A stretch of 64,000 bases of DNA from Bacteroides sp. GTDB taxonomy: Bacteria; Bacteroidota; Bacteroidia; Bacteroidales; Muribaculaceae. This document shows positions 45,403-53,377 of this stretch, one piece after another. Position numbers and translations under genes: made by a program. The stretch spans positions 22,370 through 86,369 of the forward strand of contig JAAVDO010000005.1 of NCBI GenBank assembly GCA_014801735.1. The letters run 5' to 3'. The notes under the pieces were generated by a model that was not told the origin of the DNA, made no database searches, and worked only from the letters and a program-made list of their open reading frames with translations. The stretch's first letter is position 1; each line of letters starts with the position of its first letter.

Positions 45403-46599
45403 TTATTTGCTGCGTTCTTTGCAGGTCACTTTAAGTTTTCTGTAAGCGCGCTCTGCTTTATCACGCGCTTTTTCCACGGTTTCGTCGATTGCGAGTATCA
45501 CTCCCATGCGCCGGTGACCCTTGACTTCGGGTTTGCCGAAAATACGCATCTGCACGCCTTCCTCTTCAAGCACCTTATCAATATTGCCGAAATCCACAGT
45601 ATCTGTATCTCCTTCGACAACGATCGCTCTTGAAGCTGATGGTCCATAGAACCTGATCCCCGGAACCGGAAGTCCGAGCAAAGCTCTCGCATGAAGACCG
45701 AACTCACTCAGATCTTGCGAAATCATTGTCACCATACCAGTGTCATGAGGACGCGGTGAAACCTCGCTGAAAATCACGTCGTCCCCCTTGATAAACATTT
45801 CCACACCGAAGATTCCGTATCCTCCGAGTGCGTCTGTCACCTTTTTTGCGATCTCTCTCGCTTTTTCAAGCGCTTTGCTGATCATAGGCTGCGGTTGCCA
45901 AGAATATCTGTAATCACCGTCGACCTGTATGTGACCAATAGGTTCGCAGAATGTGGTACCTGACAGGCTTCTCACTGTCAGGAGTGTGATTTCATAATCG
46001 AAATCTACAAACCCTTCTACTATTACTCTTCCCGCACCAGCTCGCCCGCCTTCTTGTGCAATCTTCCATGCACTGTCAGCATCTTCGGCTTTCTTTATCA
46101 CGCTCTGACCGTGCCCCGATGAACTCATTATCGGCTTGACAACGCACGGCGTTCCGATGATTCTGACTGCTTCATCAAACTCTTCTTTCGTTGAAGCGAA
46201 TCTGTATGGAGATGTCGGCAGGCCAAGTGTTTCGGCCGCGAGACGTCGTATGCCTTCACGGTTCATTGTGAGCCATGCTGCGTTTGCTGTGGGAGTCACA
46301 TTAAATCCTTTGGTCTCCATCTCTTTCAGCATGTCTGTGGCGATGGCCTCGACCTCAGGGATTATATGGTTAGGCTTTTCTTTTTCGATTATTTCTTTCA
46401 ACGCCTCTCCGTCAAGCATGTTGACCACATAGCTTCTGTGTGCTACCTGCATGGCCGGAGCGTTGTCATAGCGATCGCAGGCTATTACCTCAACTCCATA
46501 GCGTTGCAGTTCGATTGCGACTTCTTTTCCTAGCTCTCCGCTTCCCAGAAGTAAAGCTTTAATACCGACTGGGGTTCTTACCGATCCTATATGTATCAT
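45403..46599 (-). CDS. purT: Formate-dependent GAR transformylase 2
   Basis: A 398-residue ATP-grasp enzyme that formylates glycinamide ribonucleotide using formate and ATP, so it needs no folate. Motifs: [33 protein letters not shown] and [14 protein letters not shown] chose the ATG at 46599 (protein begins [10 protein letters not shown]); the longer frame from 46674 adds 25 residues without family support. Another purine gene cluster lies at 2-7 kb. Confidence 0.94.
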   Translation of the reverse strand: MIHIGSVRTPVGIKALLLGSGELGKEVAIELQRYGVEVIACDRYDNAPAMQVAHRSYVVNMLDGEALKEIIEKEKPNHIIPEVEAIATDMLKEMETKGFNVTPTANAAWLTMNREGIRRLAAETLGLPTSPYRFASTKEEFDEAVRIIGTPCVVKPIMSSSGHGQSVIKKAEDADSAWKIAQEGGRAGAGRVIVEGFVDFDYEITLLTVRSLSGTTFCEPIGHIQVDGDYRYSWQPQPMISKALEKAREIAKKVTDALGGYGIFGVEMFIKGDDVIFSEVSPRPHDTGMVTMISQDLSEFGLHARALLGLPVPGIRFYGPSASRAIVVEGDTDTVDFGNIDKVLEEEGVQMRIFGKPEVKGHRRMGVILAIDETVEKARDKAERAYRKLKVTCKERSK

Positions 46600-46681
46600 A
46601 GATTCACAAATTATTGCCTTTAACCTGTTTATTGTTCCAATTAGGAGAGGTGCTTGACGGAGCAGAATCCGCATGCGGCTG

Positions 46682-46689
46682 CAAATTTA
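46682..46689 (-). promoter_or_regulatory. -7 box for purT
   Basis: TAAATTTG on the minus strand, about 83 nt upstream of the start codon. Confidence 0.45.
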
Positions 46690-46785
46690 GTGACTTTTGA
46701 CCAATTCTCCACTCAGAATCATGCATGAAACATCAAATTGCAAAAAAAACTCTCGACGATTCGGGCTTTTCCCAAGAGTTTTGTG

Positions 46786-46793
46786 TAATTTTG
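46786..46793 (+). promoter_or_regulatory. -7 box for nusB
   Basis: TAATTTTG, about 57 nt upstream of the ATG at 46850. It lies inside the longer reading frame that starts at 46697, supporting the shorter start. Confidence 0.45.
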
Positions 46794-46849
46794 CAACACC
46801 AAAAACAATACGTAACCCACGAGTTAAGTTAATTCGAACATTTACAGTC

Positions 46850-48298
46850 ATGATAAATCGTGTGCTTATCAGAATAAAGGTAGTGCAGTTGCTCTACAGC
46901 TATTTGCTCACCCGCAGCGAGTTTAAAATCGAACAGGCTCCGGATAGTCGGTCTACTAAAGATCGCCAGACAGCTTATACCCTTTATCTCGATCTGTTGT
47001 TGCTTCTGCTTGAACTTTCAGGACAGAAGGTCCGCGATGAAGTGCCCGAGGCATGTAAGATGATTGCTGCCGATAAGTTTTTAAAGGCAAGCCCTATGGC
47101 TAAGTCTCTCTCTACCGATTCGAAGATCCGGGAGATCGTGCTGCGCGGAAAGAACAACGTAGCCTCATTTGATTCTGCTTTAGTACCTATCTATAATGCT
47201 GTAATTGCTTCGTCGCCTTACCTGCGCCATAGTAAGGCAAAAGAACGCAACTTGGCTTCTGATGTGGAGTTTTGGTCGGATGTGACCCTCAATGTTCTGC
47301 CTCGTGTGCCGGAGTTCACAGATACTTTGCGTAGTCGTAACGAGTTTAGCCGCAATGCTCTCGATAATGCCATCGCAATGGTATGCCGTACGCTCAACAG
47401 CTATAACGACAGTCTCTCTCAGGTCTCGGAAGCTCGCAACAATCTTGAGAAGTCACTCGATCAGGCTCACGATCTGTATATGGCTCTGTTGCAGTTGATG
47501 ATCGATGTGACCGACCTGCAGGCTACGCGTCTGGAAGAGGCCAAGCATAAATATCTTCCCACTCAACAGGATCTGACGCCTGATACCCGCTTTATAGACA
47601 ATGAGCTGATTAAGATACTTTGCGAGAATGATGAACTGAAAGAGTATCGCGACAGTCGACCGGTTTCTTTCCTTGATGATAATGAGATAGCTGTCGGCTC
47701 AATTCTGGACGACATCATAGAGTCTGACACATATAAAGAATATATGGCACTCTCGGTCACGGATTACCGCACGGACTGTGAACTTTGGAAGAACCTTCTC
47801 AAGAATGTGATCCTTCCATCTGATACGCTGGCTGAAATTCTTGAGTCAAAATCCGTTTATTGGAACGATGATCTTGAGATTATGGGTACATTCGTGATTA
47901 AGACTGTCAAACAGTTTGCATCTTCCGAAAAGGGTGGTAGAGATGTCAAGCTCCAGCCCAAATATAAAGATAGGGAAGACGCTGCTTTCGGCAGTCGACT
48001 CTTCCTTAGCGTTATTGACAATCGTGAGACCTACCGCAGTTATATCGATCGTTTTATCAATCGTTCACAATGGGATAGCGACCGTCTGGCATTTATGGAC
48101 ATCGTCATTATGATGACGGCAATAGGGGAGTTGTTGAACTTCCCGGCGATTCCAGTCCCGGTCACTGTCAACGAGTATGTGGAGATAGCAAATAGCTACA
48201 GCACTCCTAAAAGCGGCTATTTTGTGAACGGAGTTCTCTCTTCGGTTATTAATTATCTTAAATCCGAGGGGTTGTTGCTTAAAAATATCCGGAAATAA
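46850..48298 (+). CDS. nusB: NusB-family antitermination factor, long Bacteroidota form
   Basis: A 482-residue protein whose C-terminal ~140 residues are the RNA-binding NusB domain (DRLAFMDIVIMMTAIGELLNF). The N-terminal ~340 residues start MINRVLIRIKVVQLLYSYLL, which itself resembles a NusB start; the middle is helical and acidic. Classic NusB is about 140 residues, so this is an extended family form. The order nusB-yajC-ybbR-coaE is typical of Bacteroidales. Confidence 0.87.
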   Translation: MINRVLIRIKVVQLLYSYLLTRSEFKIEQAPDSRSTKDRQTAYTLYLDLLLLLLELSGQKVRDEVPEACKMIAADKFLKASPMAKSLSTDSKIREIVLRGKNNVASFDSALVPIYNAVIASSPYLRHSKAKERNLASDVEFWSDVTLNVLPRVPEFTDTLRSRNEFSRNALDNAIAMVCRTLNSYNDSLSQVSEARNNLEKSLDQAHDLYMALLQLMIDVTDLQATRLEEAKHKYLPTQQDLTPDTRFIDNELIKILCENDELKEYRDSRPVSFLDDNEIAVGSILDDIIESDTYKEYMALSVTDYRTDCELWKNLLKNVILPSDTLAEILESKSVYWNDDLEIMGTFVIKTVKQFASSEKGGRDVKLQPKYKDREDAAFGSRLFLSVIDNRETYRSYIDRFINRSQWDSDRLAFMDIVIMMTAIGELLNFPAIPVPVTVNEYVEIANSYSTPKSGYFVNGVLSSVINYLKSEGLLLKNIRK

Positions 48299-48301
48299 AT
48301 G

Positions 48302-48309
48302 TATCTTTG
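48302..48309 (+). promoter_or_regulatory. -7 box for yajC
   Basis: TATCTTTG just after the nusB stop codon, about 64 nt before the yajC ATG at 48373. It supports the shorter yajC start over one at 48307. Confidence 0.45.
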
Positions 48310-48372
48310 CAGTCAGCATCCTACAGATGCCAGACTTCAAACCCATTAATAATATTACAACCAGTTCAGATT

Positions 48373-48681
48373 ATGGAATCACAAGGTGGAATGCAACTTA
48401 TAATGATAGTTGCTCTTATCGCCGTTTTCTATCTCTTTATGATCCGTCCTCAGCAGAAGCGTCAGAAAGAGATCCGCAAGTTCCGCGAAGGAATTTCCAA
48501 AGGTGACAGAGTAGTTACCGCAGGAGGCATTCTTGGAAAGGTAACCACTGTCGGTGACAAGACTTTCCGCGTCGAAATATCCAAAGGTGTAGAAATTGAG
48601 ATCGACAAGAATTCTGTATATCCTTCCGCACCGGATGTTGCTTCCGACCCTGCTCAGCAGGATAAGATTAAGAAAGACTGA
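48373..48681 (+). CDS. yajC: Preprotein translocase accessory subunit YajC
   Basis: A 102-residue inner-membrane protein of the SecDF-YajC complex. One transmembrane helix (LIMIVALIAVFYLFMIRP) is followed by a basic segment (QQKRQKEIRKF) and a small soluble domain GDRVVTAGGILGKVTTV, all diagnostic. Confidence 0.93.
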   Translation: MESQGGMQLIMIVALIAVFYLFMIRPQQKRQKEIRKFREGISKGDRVVTAGGILGKVTTVGDKTFRVEISKGVEIEIDKNSVYPSAPDVASDPAQQDKIKKD

Positions 48682-48706
48682 TAATTGATCGGTTTTTGAA
48701 ACTCAT

Positions 48707-48736
48707 GCGGACTGCAGCCATGCTGGCTGTGGCCGC
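48707..48736 (+). terminator. Possible hairpin between yajC and ybbR
   Basis: GCGG...CAGCC pairs with GGCTG...CCGC, about 12 pairs including two G-U and one bulged A, followed by GGTTTTA. It may be a weak terminator or attenuator. Confidence 0.4.
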
Positions 48737-48765
48737 ATTGTGGTTTTACATTGATCCGCAAATTT

Positions 48766-49755
48766 ATGTTTAGCTCCCTCAACTCCCGGTATAAACGGTT
48801 TATCGCCAGGACCGATCTGGCGGTGCATTCGGCACGTGGCAAGAATATTATTCTATATATTCTGTGTCTTTGTGCCGCTTTTGTGTTTTGGGCTTTTCTC
48901 TCACTGGATACAGAAGTACAGCGAGATTTCGACGTACCAGTTGACCTGACCGGTGTGCCCGACAGTATAACCCTGATCGGATCGATGCCCCAATCTATCA
49001 GTGCGACAGTTCTTGGAAAGGGAAGTCAGTTGATCCGGTTCAAGTGGGGAAAAATGTCAAGTTTGAAATTCCGCTTTGATGCTGATAGGAAGGGAGACCG
49101 TAATTTTGTGTTGAGTAAAACTCAAGTTGATAGTAGATTGCGTGATTATTTCGGAAACGGCGTTCAGGTTATGACTATGCGTCCTGATTCCATACGGATT
49201 CCTTTTACCGCCGATCCTGGAAAGAGAATGCCTATTCATCTGAAGGTAGATGTACATCCCAATCTCCAATATATTATTTCAGGTCAACTGAGAGTTAGTG
49301 TTGACAGTGTAATGGTTTATTCCTCAACTGATATTCCACGAACACTTACTCATGTAGAGACCGAACTGCTTGAAAAGAGCGATCTGAAAGATACCTCCCG
49401 TTTTGAAGTAAAAATCAAACCTATCGAAGGGATGAGGATCATACCTGACCGGGTTATTGTCACAATCCCTGTTGAGCCGCTTATTGCCAAGCAGCGAAAG
49501 GTGAGGGTCGATGTGATAAACATGCCGGCTGGTAAGACTATGTTGACCTTCCCCGGTATAGTTGAGGTCACTTATCTCGTACCTATGAGTGCTTATGCCG
49601 ATGACAACCCATTGAAGGTATATGCGGATTATAATGAAATAAAGGATTCAGGATCGGGAAAGATTCCTGTTGCTCCGGGTGCGACACCTGATTATTTCAG
49701 AAGCATCTCCATTACACCCGACAGCTTGGAATATGTCATTGAGCAAATAAACTGA
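48766..49755 (+). CDS. YbbR-domain membrane protein (CdaR-like)
   Basis: A 329-residue protein with one N-terminal transmembrane helix (about 26-46) followed by YbbR repeats in the periplasm (FDVPVDLTGVP, TVLGKGSQLIRF, VDVINMPAGKTM mark strands). CdaR proteins in other phyla regulate diadenylate cyclase, but no cyclase gene is visible here. ATG 48766 is preferred over TTG 48751. coaE follows 7 nt later. Confidence 0.78.
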   Translation: MFSSLNSRYKRFIARTDLAVHSARGKNIILYILCLCAAFVFWAFLSLDTEVQRDFDVPVDLTGVPDSITLIGSMPQSISATVLGKGSQLIRFKWGKMSSLKFRFDADRKGDRNFVLSKTQVDSRLRDYFGNGVQVMTMRPDSIRIPFTADPGKRMPIHLKVDVHPNLQYIISGQLRVSVDSVMVYSSTDIPRTLTHVETELLEKSDLKDTSRFEVKIKPIEGMRIIPDRVIVTIPVEPLIAKQRKVRVDVINMPAGKTMLTFPGIVEVTYLVPMSAYADDNPLKVYADYNEIKDSGSGKIPVAPGATPDYFRSISITPDSLEYVIEQIN

Positions 49756-49762
49756 CAACAGA

Positions 49763-50362
49763 ATGGATAAAAAAAGGTGCACTCATGTGATAGCTTTGAC
49801 CGGTGGTATCGGTAGCGGGAAATCTGTGGTTTCCCGTATTCTGAATATTATGGGCTACCAGGTCTATGAATGTGATAGCAGAGCGAAATCTCTTATGGAT
49901 TCAGATCCTCAGATTAGGGAATCCATAGTGGATTTATTTGGCGCTGGCTTTGTAGAGAACGGAATGATTAACCGTAAGAGGTTGAGTGACTTGGTTTTCT
50001 CTGACACTGCTGCTCTAAATGCTCTAAACAATCTTGTTCATGGATGCGTAAGAGATGATTTCCAAACATGGATTAATTCCAGTCAGGAAAGTCGACTACT
50101 ATTTGTTGAGACAGCAATATTATATCAAAGTGGTTTCGATCGTCTTGTTGACGAGGTATGGACCGTGGTAGCCCCCGAACGAGTAAGGATCGAACGGGTA
50201 ATGAATCGCAACAGCCTTACGGCATCGCAAGTCAAGGCACGGATTGAATCACAAGAGAATTTCATTGTCAACAATCCCCATCATAATGTTGCCGAGATCA
50301 TAAATGATGAAGTAATTCCTGTGCTCCCGCAGGTAGAAAGACTTTTGGAAAAATATCTTTGA
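49763..50362 (+). CDS. coaE: Dephospho-CoA kinase
   Basis: A 199-residue P-loop kinase catalysing the last step of coenzyme A synthesis. Motifs: LTGGIGSGKSVVSRIL, YECDSRAKSLMD and a lid region ERVMNRNSLTASQVKARIESQ is summarised here as residues about 134-154. It is last in the nusB run and convergent with the nitrilase gene, with a 6-nt gap. Confidence 0.94.
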   Translation: MDKKRCTHVIALTGGIGSGKSVVSRILNIMGYQVYECDSRAKSLMDSDPQIRESIVDLFGAGFVENGMINRKRLSDLVFSDTAALNALNNLVHGCVRDDFQTWINSSQESRLLFVETAILYQSGFDRLVDEVWTVVAPERVRIERVMNRNSLTASQVKARIESQENFIVNNPHHNVAEIINDEVIPVLPQVERLLEKYL

Positions 50363-50368
50363 GTTGTC

Positions 50369-51166
50369 TTAGAAGTCTATTTTGAATGAATCGGCATCAC
50401 GCCATGTGCCGAACTTTTCACGGTCTCTGATAAGTCTGCTCTTACTGAGGTCAGCATAGATAATACCGTTATCGTGAAACTCTGATATGTCTTTTCCGCG
50501 GTTGTCAAATATATATGACATATCATCGTTATAGTTTCCATAATGGTCGGAACCAAGCCGATCGCAACCACACACGTATGATTGGTTCTCGATAGCTCGA
50601 GCAATGAGAAGCTGTCTCCAGGCATATTTCCTCGATTCAGGCCAATTGGCCGGAACGATCAGCAGATCATATTCACAGACTTTGTTTCTGCACCATACCG
50701 GGAATCTGATATCATAACAGATACAAAGTCTGATATTCCAGCCCCTGAAAGTTACAATTTCCGGCCCATCATTCCCTGAGTCATAAACCGTTTTCTCACC
50801 TCCTATAGAAAACAGGTGACGCTTATCATGAAAGAAGATCTCATCCGTATCCGGATCAATTAGAAAGCCCCGGTTATAGTATTTGCCGGCATTGACGCAG
50901 GAAAAAGTTCCACAGATCCCAACACTGTGTTCGGATGCAATCTCTTTAAGACGGCTGATGGATGGACCGTCTGATTCTTCTGAGACCTTTTCTACAAAAT
51001 TCCGATCCAGGGAAAAACCGGTGGTGACCATCTCCGGAAGCACAACGAGATCTGTGTCCGTATCAAGAGCCTTGATTCGGTTATTAATCCGGGTGATATT
51101 TTTCGAGGCTTCTCCGCTGATAATATCTGTCGGAATCAGTGCTATTTTCAGGTTTTCTTTTTCCAT
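50369..51166 (-). CDS. Nitrilase-family carbon-nitrogen hydrolase, omega-amidase-like
   Basis: A 265-residue cytoplasmic amidase with the Glu45 (VVLPEM), Lys115 (FHDKRHLF), Cys150 (CICYDIRFP) triad. Closest in style to omega-amidases that deaminate alpha-ketoglutaramate. I chose the ATG at 51166, 4 nt after the upstream stop; an alternative at 51208 would overlap that gene by 38 nt. Confidence 0.83.
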   Translation of the reverse strand: MEKENLKIALIPTDIISGEASKNITRINNRIKALDTDTDLVVLPEMVTTGFSLDRNFVEKVSEESDGPSISRLKEIASEHSVGICGTFSCVNAGKYYNRGFLIDPDTDEIFFHDKRHLFSIGGEKTVYDSGNDGPEIVTFRGWNIRLCICYDIRFPVWCRNKVCEYDLLIVPANWPESRKYAWRQLLIARAIENQSYVCGCDRLGSDHYGNYNDDMSYIFDNRGKDISEFHDNGIIYADLSKSRLIRDREKFGTWRDADSFKIDF

Positions 51167-51170
51167 AAGA

Positions 51171-51731
51171 TCAGTCTGTACTGAATTTTTCCGGATATTT
51201 TCCTTCAAATGGTTTATAGAAATCTTTAATTATCTGCAAGTCGTAATCGACATTTCCTGTAGAAATATAGATTTTATCAAGAAATATCGTTTTTGTACGG
51301 AAATCTATTGCACCAAGAATAATGGGAATCTCTGCGTCATGAGCTATATGAAGAAAACCTGTGTGCCATTTGGTGGTCTTGCTCCTAGTTCCTTCCGGGG
51401 TAATTGCAATTGTGAGTTGTTTGCTTCGCTTAAACCTCTCAGTGAGTAGCCTTGTGAGTTCCGATCCCGGTTTGCGTGTAACCGGTACACCTCCAATCGC
51501 TCGGAAAATTATTCCTAACGGGAAGAAGAACCACGAACTTTTCATAAGAAAACCGGACTTTCTTCCCAATGAAGCATAGGCAAGCTTTCCTAATATGAAA
51601 TCCCAGTTTGATGTATGTGGCGCAACACAGATAATAGACTTAGGATAGTCGGGGACAGTGCATTGCACTGTCCAACCGGCCATCTTAAGTAAAGATCTGC
51701 TTAATGACTCGCTGAGTGCTGACATACTCAC
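51171..51731 (-). CDS. 1-acyl-glycerol-3-phosphate acyltransferase-like protein
   Basis: A 186-residue PlsC-type enzyme with the exact H-x4-D motif (HTSNWD, His39-Asp44) and motif III ITPEGTRSKTTKW. It likely makes phosphatidate at the inner membrane. Its start overlaps the upstream conserved gene by 4 nt. Confidence 0.82.
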   Translation of the reverse strand: MSMSALSESLSRSLLKMAGWTVQCTVPDYPKSIICVAPHTSNWDFILGKLAYASLGRKSGFLMKSSWFFFPLGIIFRAIGGVPVTRKPGSELTRLLTERFKRSKQLTIAITPEGTRSKTTKWHTGFLHIAHDAEIPIILGAIDFRTKTIFLDKIYISTGNVDYDLQIIKDFYKPFEGKYPEKFSTD

Positions 51732-52090
51732 TTAGAGGCAGCCGCCTTGTTGGCTTCCCGCTGTTCTGCCGGAAGAAGACTGTTCATCTTGTGGAGAATT
51801 TCTCCAACCTTCTCATTAAAATCTTTGATGAGAATTCTGAAAGCCTCAGCATTGTAGGTTTTCTTGGCTTTACTGTAGGAGTGGGGAGTGTCGAATTCTT
51901 TTTCGGACTTATCGAATATGAAGCTGCAACGTTTCAGAGAATTTGCCTGCAGTCGGGCTATCTCGAGAATTATCTCGTTCATCGCCTTGATGTCGATATC
52001 CTTGACAGTTTCAGCAGCTATTATGCACTGGGCAGCAAGAGCTCCGCAGGCATAATGTATCTGTTTTTTGATTTGTCGTTTGTTTGCCAT
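51728..52090 (-). CDS. Small conserved Bacteroidota protein, unknown function
   Basis: A 120-residue mainly helical protein. The N-terminus KRQIKKQIHYACGALAAQCI is basic then Cys-containing, and the C-terminus is Glu/Ala rich. No motif recognised; I recall similar short proteins in Bacteroidales. It overlaps the acyltransferase by 4 nt and lies 16 nt after thrC. Confidence 0.65.
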   Translation of the reverse strand: MANKRQIKKQIHYACGALAAQCIIAAETVKDIDIKAMNEIILEIARLQANSLKRCSFIFDKSEKEFDTPHSYSKAKKTYNAEAFRILIKDFNEKVGEILHKMNSLLPAEQREANKAAASK

Positions 52091-52106
52091 GTTTTTGTGT
52101 TTGGTT

Positions 52107-53336
52107 TTAACGCAGAGCGTTGGTTAGTAAATATTCTTTGAAGATGGGATAACTTTGCGGAAGTTGAGTATGTCGGGCGCCACTATGGTTTTGTTGCTTG
52201 AATTTTTCTTCTGCTGGGCTTGATGTCCCGATCACTATACCGGTTTCTCCTTCACGTATCCTTTCTTTAAGAGCGCTATAAGCTGCTTTCCCTGAGCTGT
52301 CGAACACACCTTCAAAAGCTGGATCAATTTCAGGTACAGACGGATAATGAACTATTTCGACAATTTTGCTCAGTTCATTATGGTTATCGTCATACAGCAT
52401 TTTCAATCTCTCGAAATTGGGCGAGACGGAGCCTGGAGGAATATCTTCCGGATCGCGTCCGGTGATAAAATATTCCGAAAGGAAATACGGCGAAGTGGAT
52501 GTCCTGGCAACTATAAAGCGATCTATTGGTAATCCCATTCGCTTTGCAATAAGTCCTGATGTAAGATTTCCAAGATTTCCTATGGGAATTGATACAACAA
52601 GCCGGATTTTGCGAGCATCCATAATCCTTGATAACCGTGCGAAAGCATAGAAGTAATAGAAGGTCTGAGGCAAGAGGCGAGCTACGTTCAGAGAATTGGC
52701 AGTCTGGAGATCTATTTCTCTTCCCAGCTCTTCATCGGATGAAGCACGTTTCACCAGTTCAAGGCAATCAGCAAAACAACCTCTTATTTCTACCGGAACT
52801 ATGTTAGCTCCAAGCTTTGCAAAACCGGTGCGTCGCTTGGCTGAGGCGTCAGGCTTGTGAGGATACAACACGAATACTCTCACATTATCCATTCCGAAGA
52901 ATGCTTTCGCAACCGCCTCGCCGGCATCTCCACGCGTGGCAATTAGAATGTTGGATTTCTGGCCCGGACGGATGAACCGCTGATGTAGATGCGCCATAAA
53001 CCTTGCTCCGAAATCTTTATAAGATCCTGTAGGCCCATGAAACAGCTCGAGAGTGTGAATCCTGTCTTCGAGCTTGCGCATCGGAATATCGAAATTGATT
53101 GCATTCTTGACAATCGCCTGAAGGGTCTCGCTGTCAATGTCTTCTCCAAAAAGCATATTGGCGACTACATACCCGATATCGGGTAGTGTCATTTCCGATA
53201 TATTATTGAAGAATGCTCTCGGAATCACGGGAATTCGTTCTGGAAGATAGATACCCCCATCGGTATTGACGCTATGGCGTACGGCCTCATAGAGAGTTAC
53301 ATTCTTTGAATTACGTGATGTTGATCGGTATAACAA
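52107..53336 (-). CDS. thrC: Threonine synthase
   Basis: A 409-residue PLP enzyme making threonine from phosphohomoserine. The PLP lysine is Lys107 in HGPTGSYKDFGARF. The usual ATSGDTG phosphate-loop reads ATRGDAGE (133-140), a notable change. The second loop is PIGNLGNL. It lies 41 nt downstream of thrA; a homoserine kinase gene, which I recall between the two in Bacteroides, is not here. Confidence 0.88.
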   Translation of the reverse strand: MLYRSTSRNSKNVTLYEAVRHSVNTDGGIYLPERIPVIPRAFFNNISEMTLPDIGYVVANMLFGEDIDSETLQAIVKNAINFDIPMRKLEDRIHTLELFHGPTGSYKDFGARFMAHLHQRFIRPGQKSNILIATRGDAGEAVAKAFFGMDNVRVFVLYPHKPDASAKRRTGFAKLGANIVPVEIRGCFADCLELVKRASSDEELGREIDLQTANSLNVARLLPQTFYYFYAFARLSRIMDARKIRLVVSIPIGNLGNLTSGLIAKRMGLPIDRFIVARTSTSPYFLSEYFITGRDPEDIPPGSVSPNFERLKMLYDDNHNELSKIVEIVHYPSVPEIDPAFEGVFDSSGKAAYSALKERIREGETGIVIGTSSPAEEKFKQQNHSGARHTQLPQSYPIFKEYLLTNALR

Positions 53337-53377
53337 AGCAGTTGGATGTTTTTTGGTGAGGAAAAGATTATTCTGTT

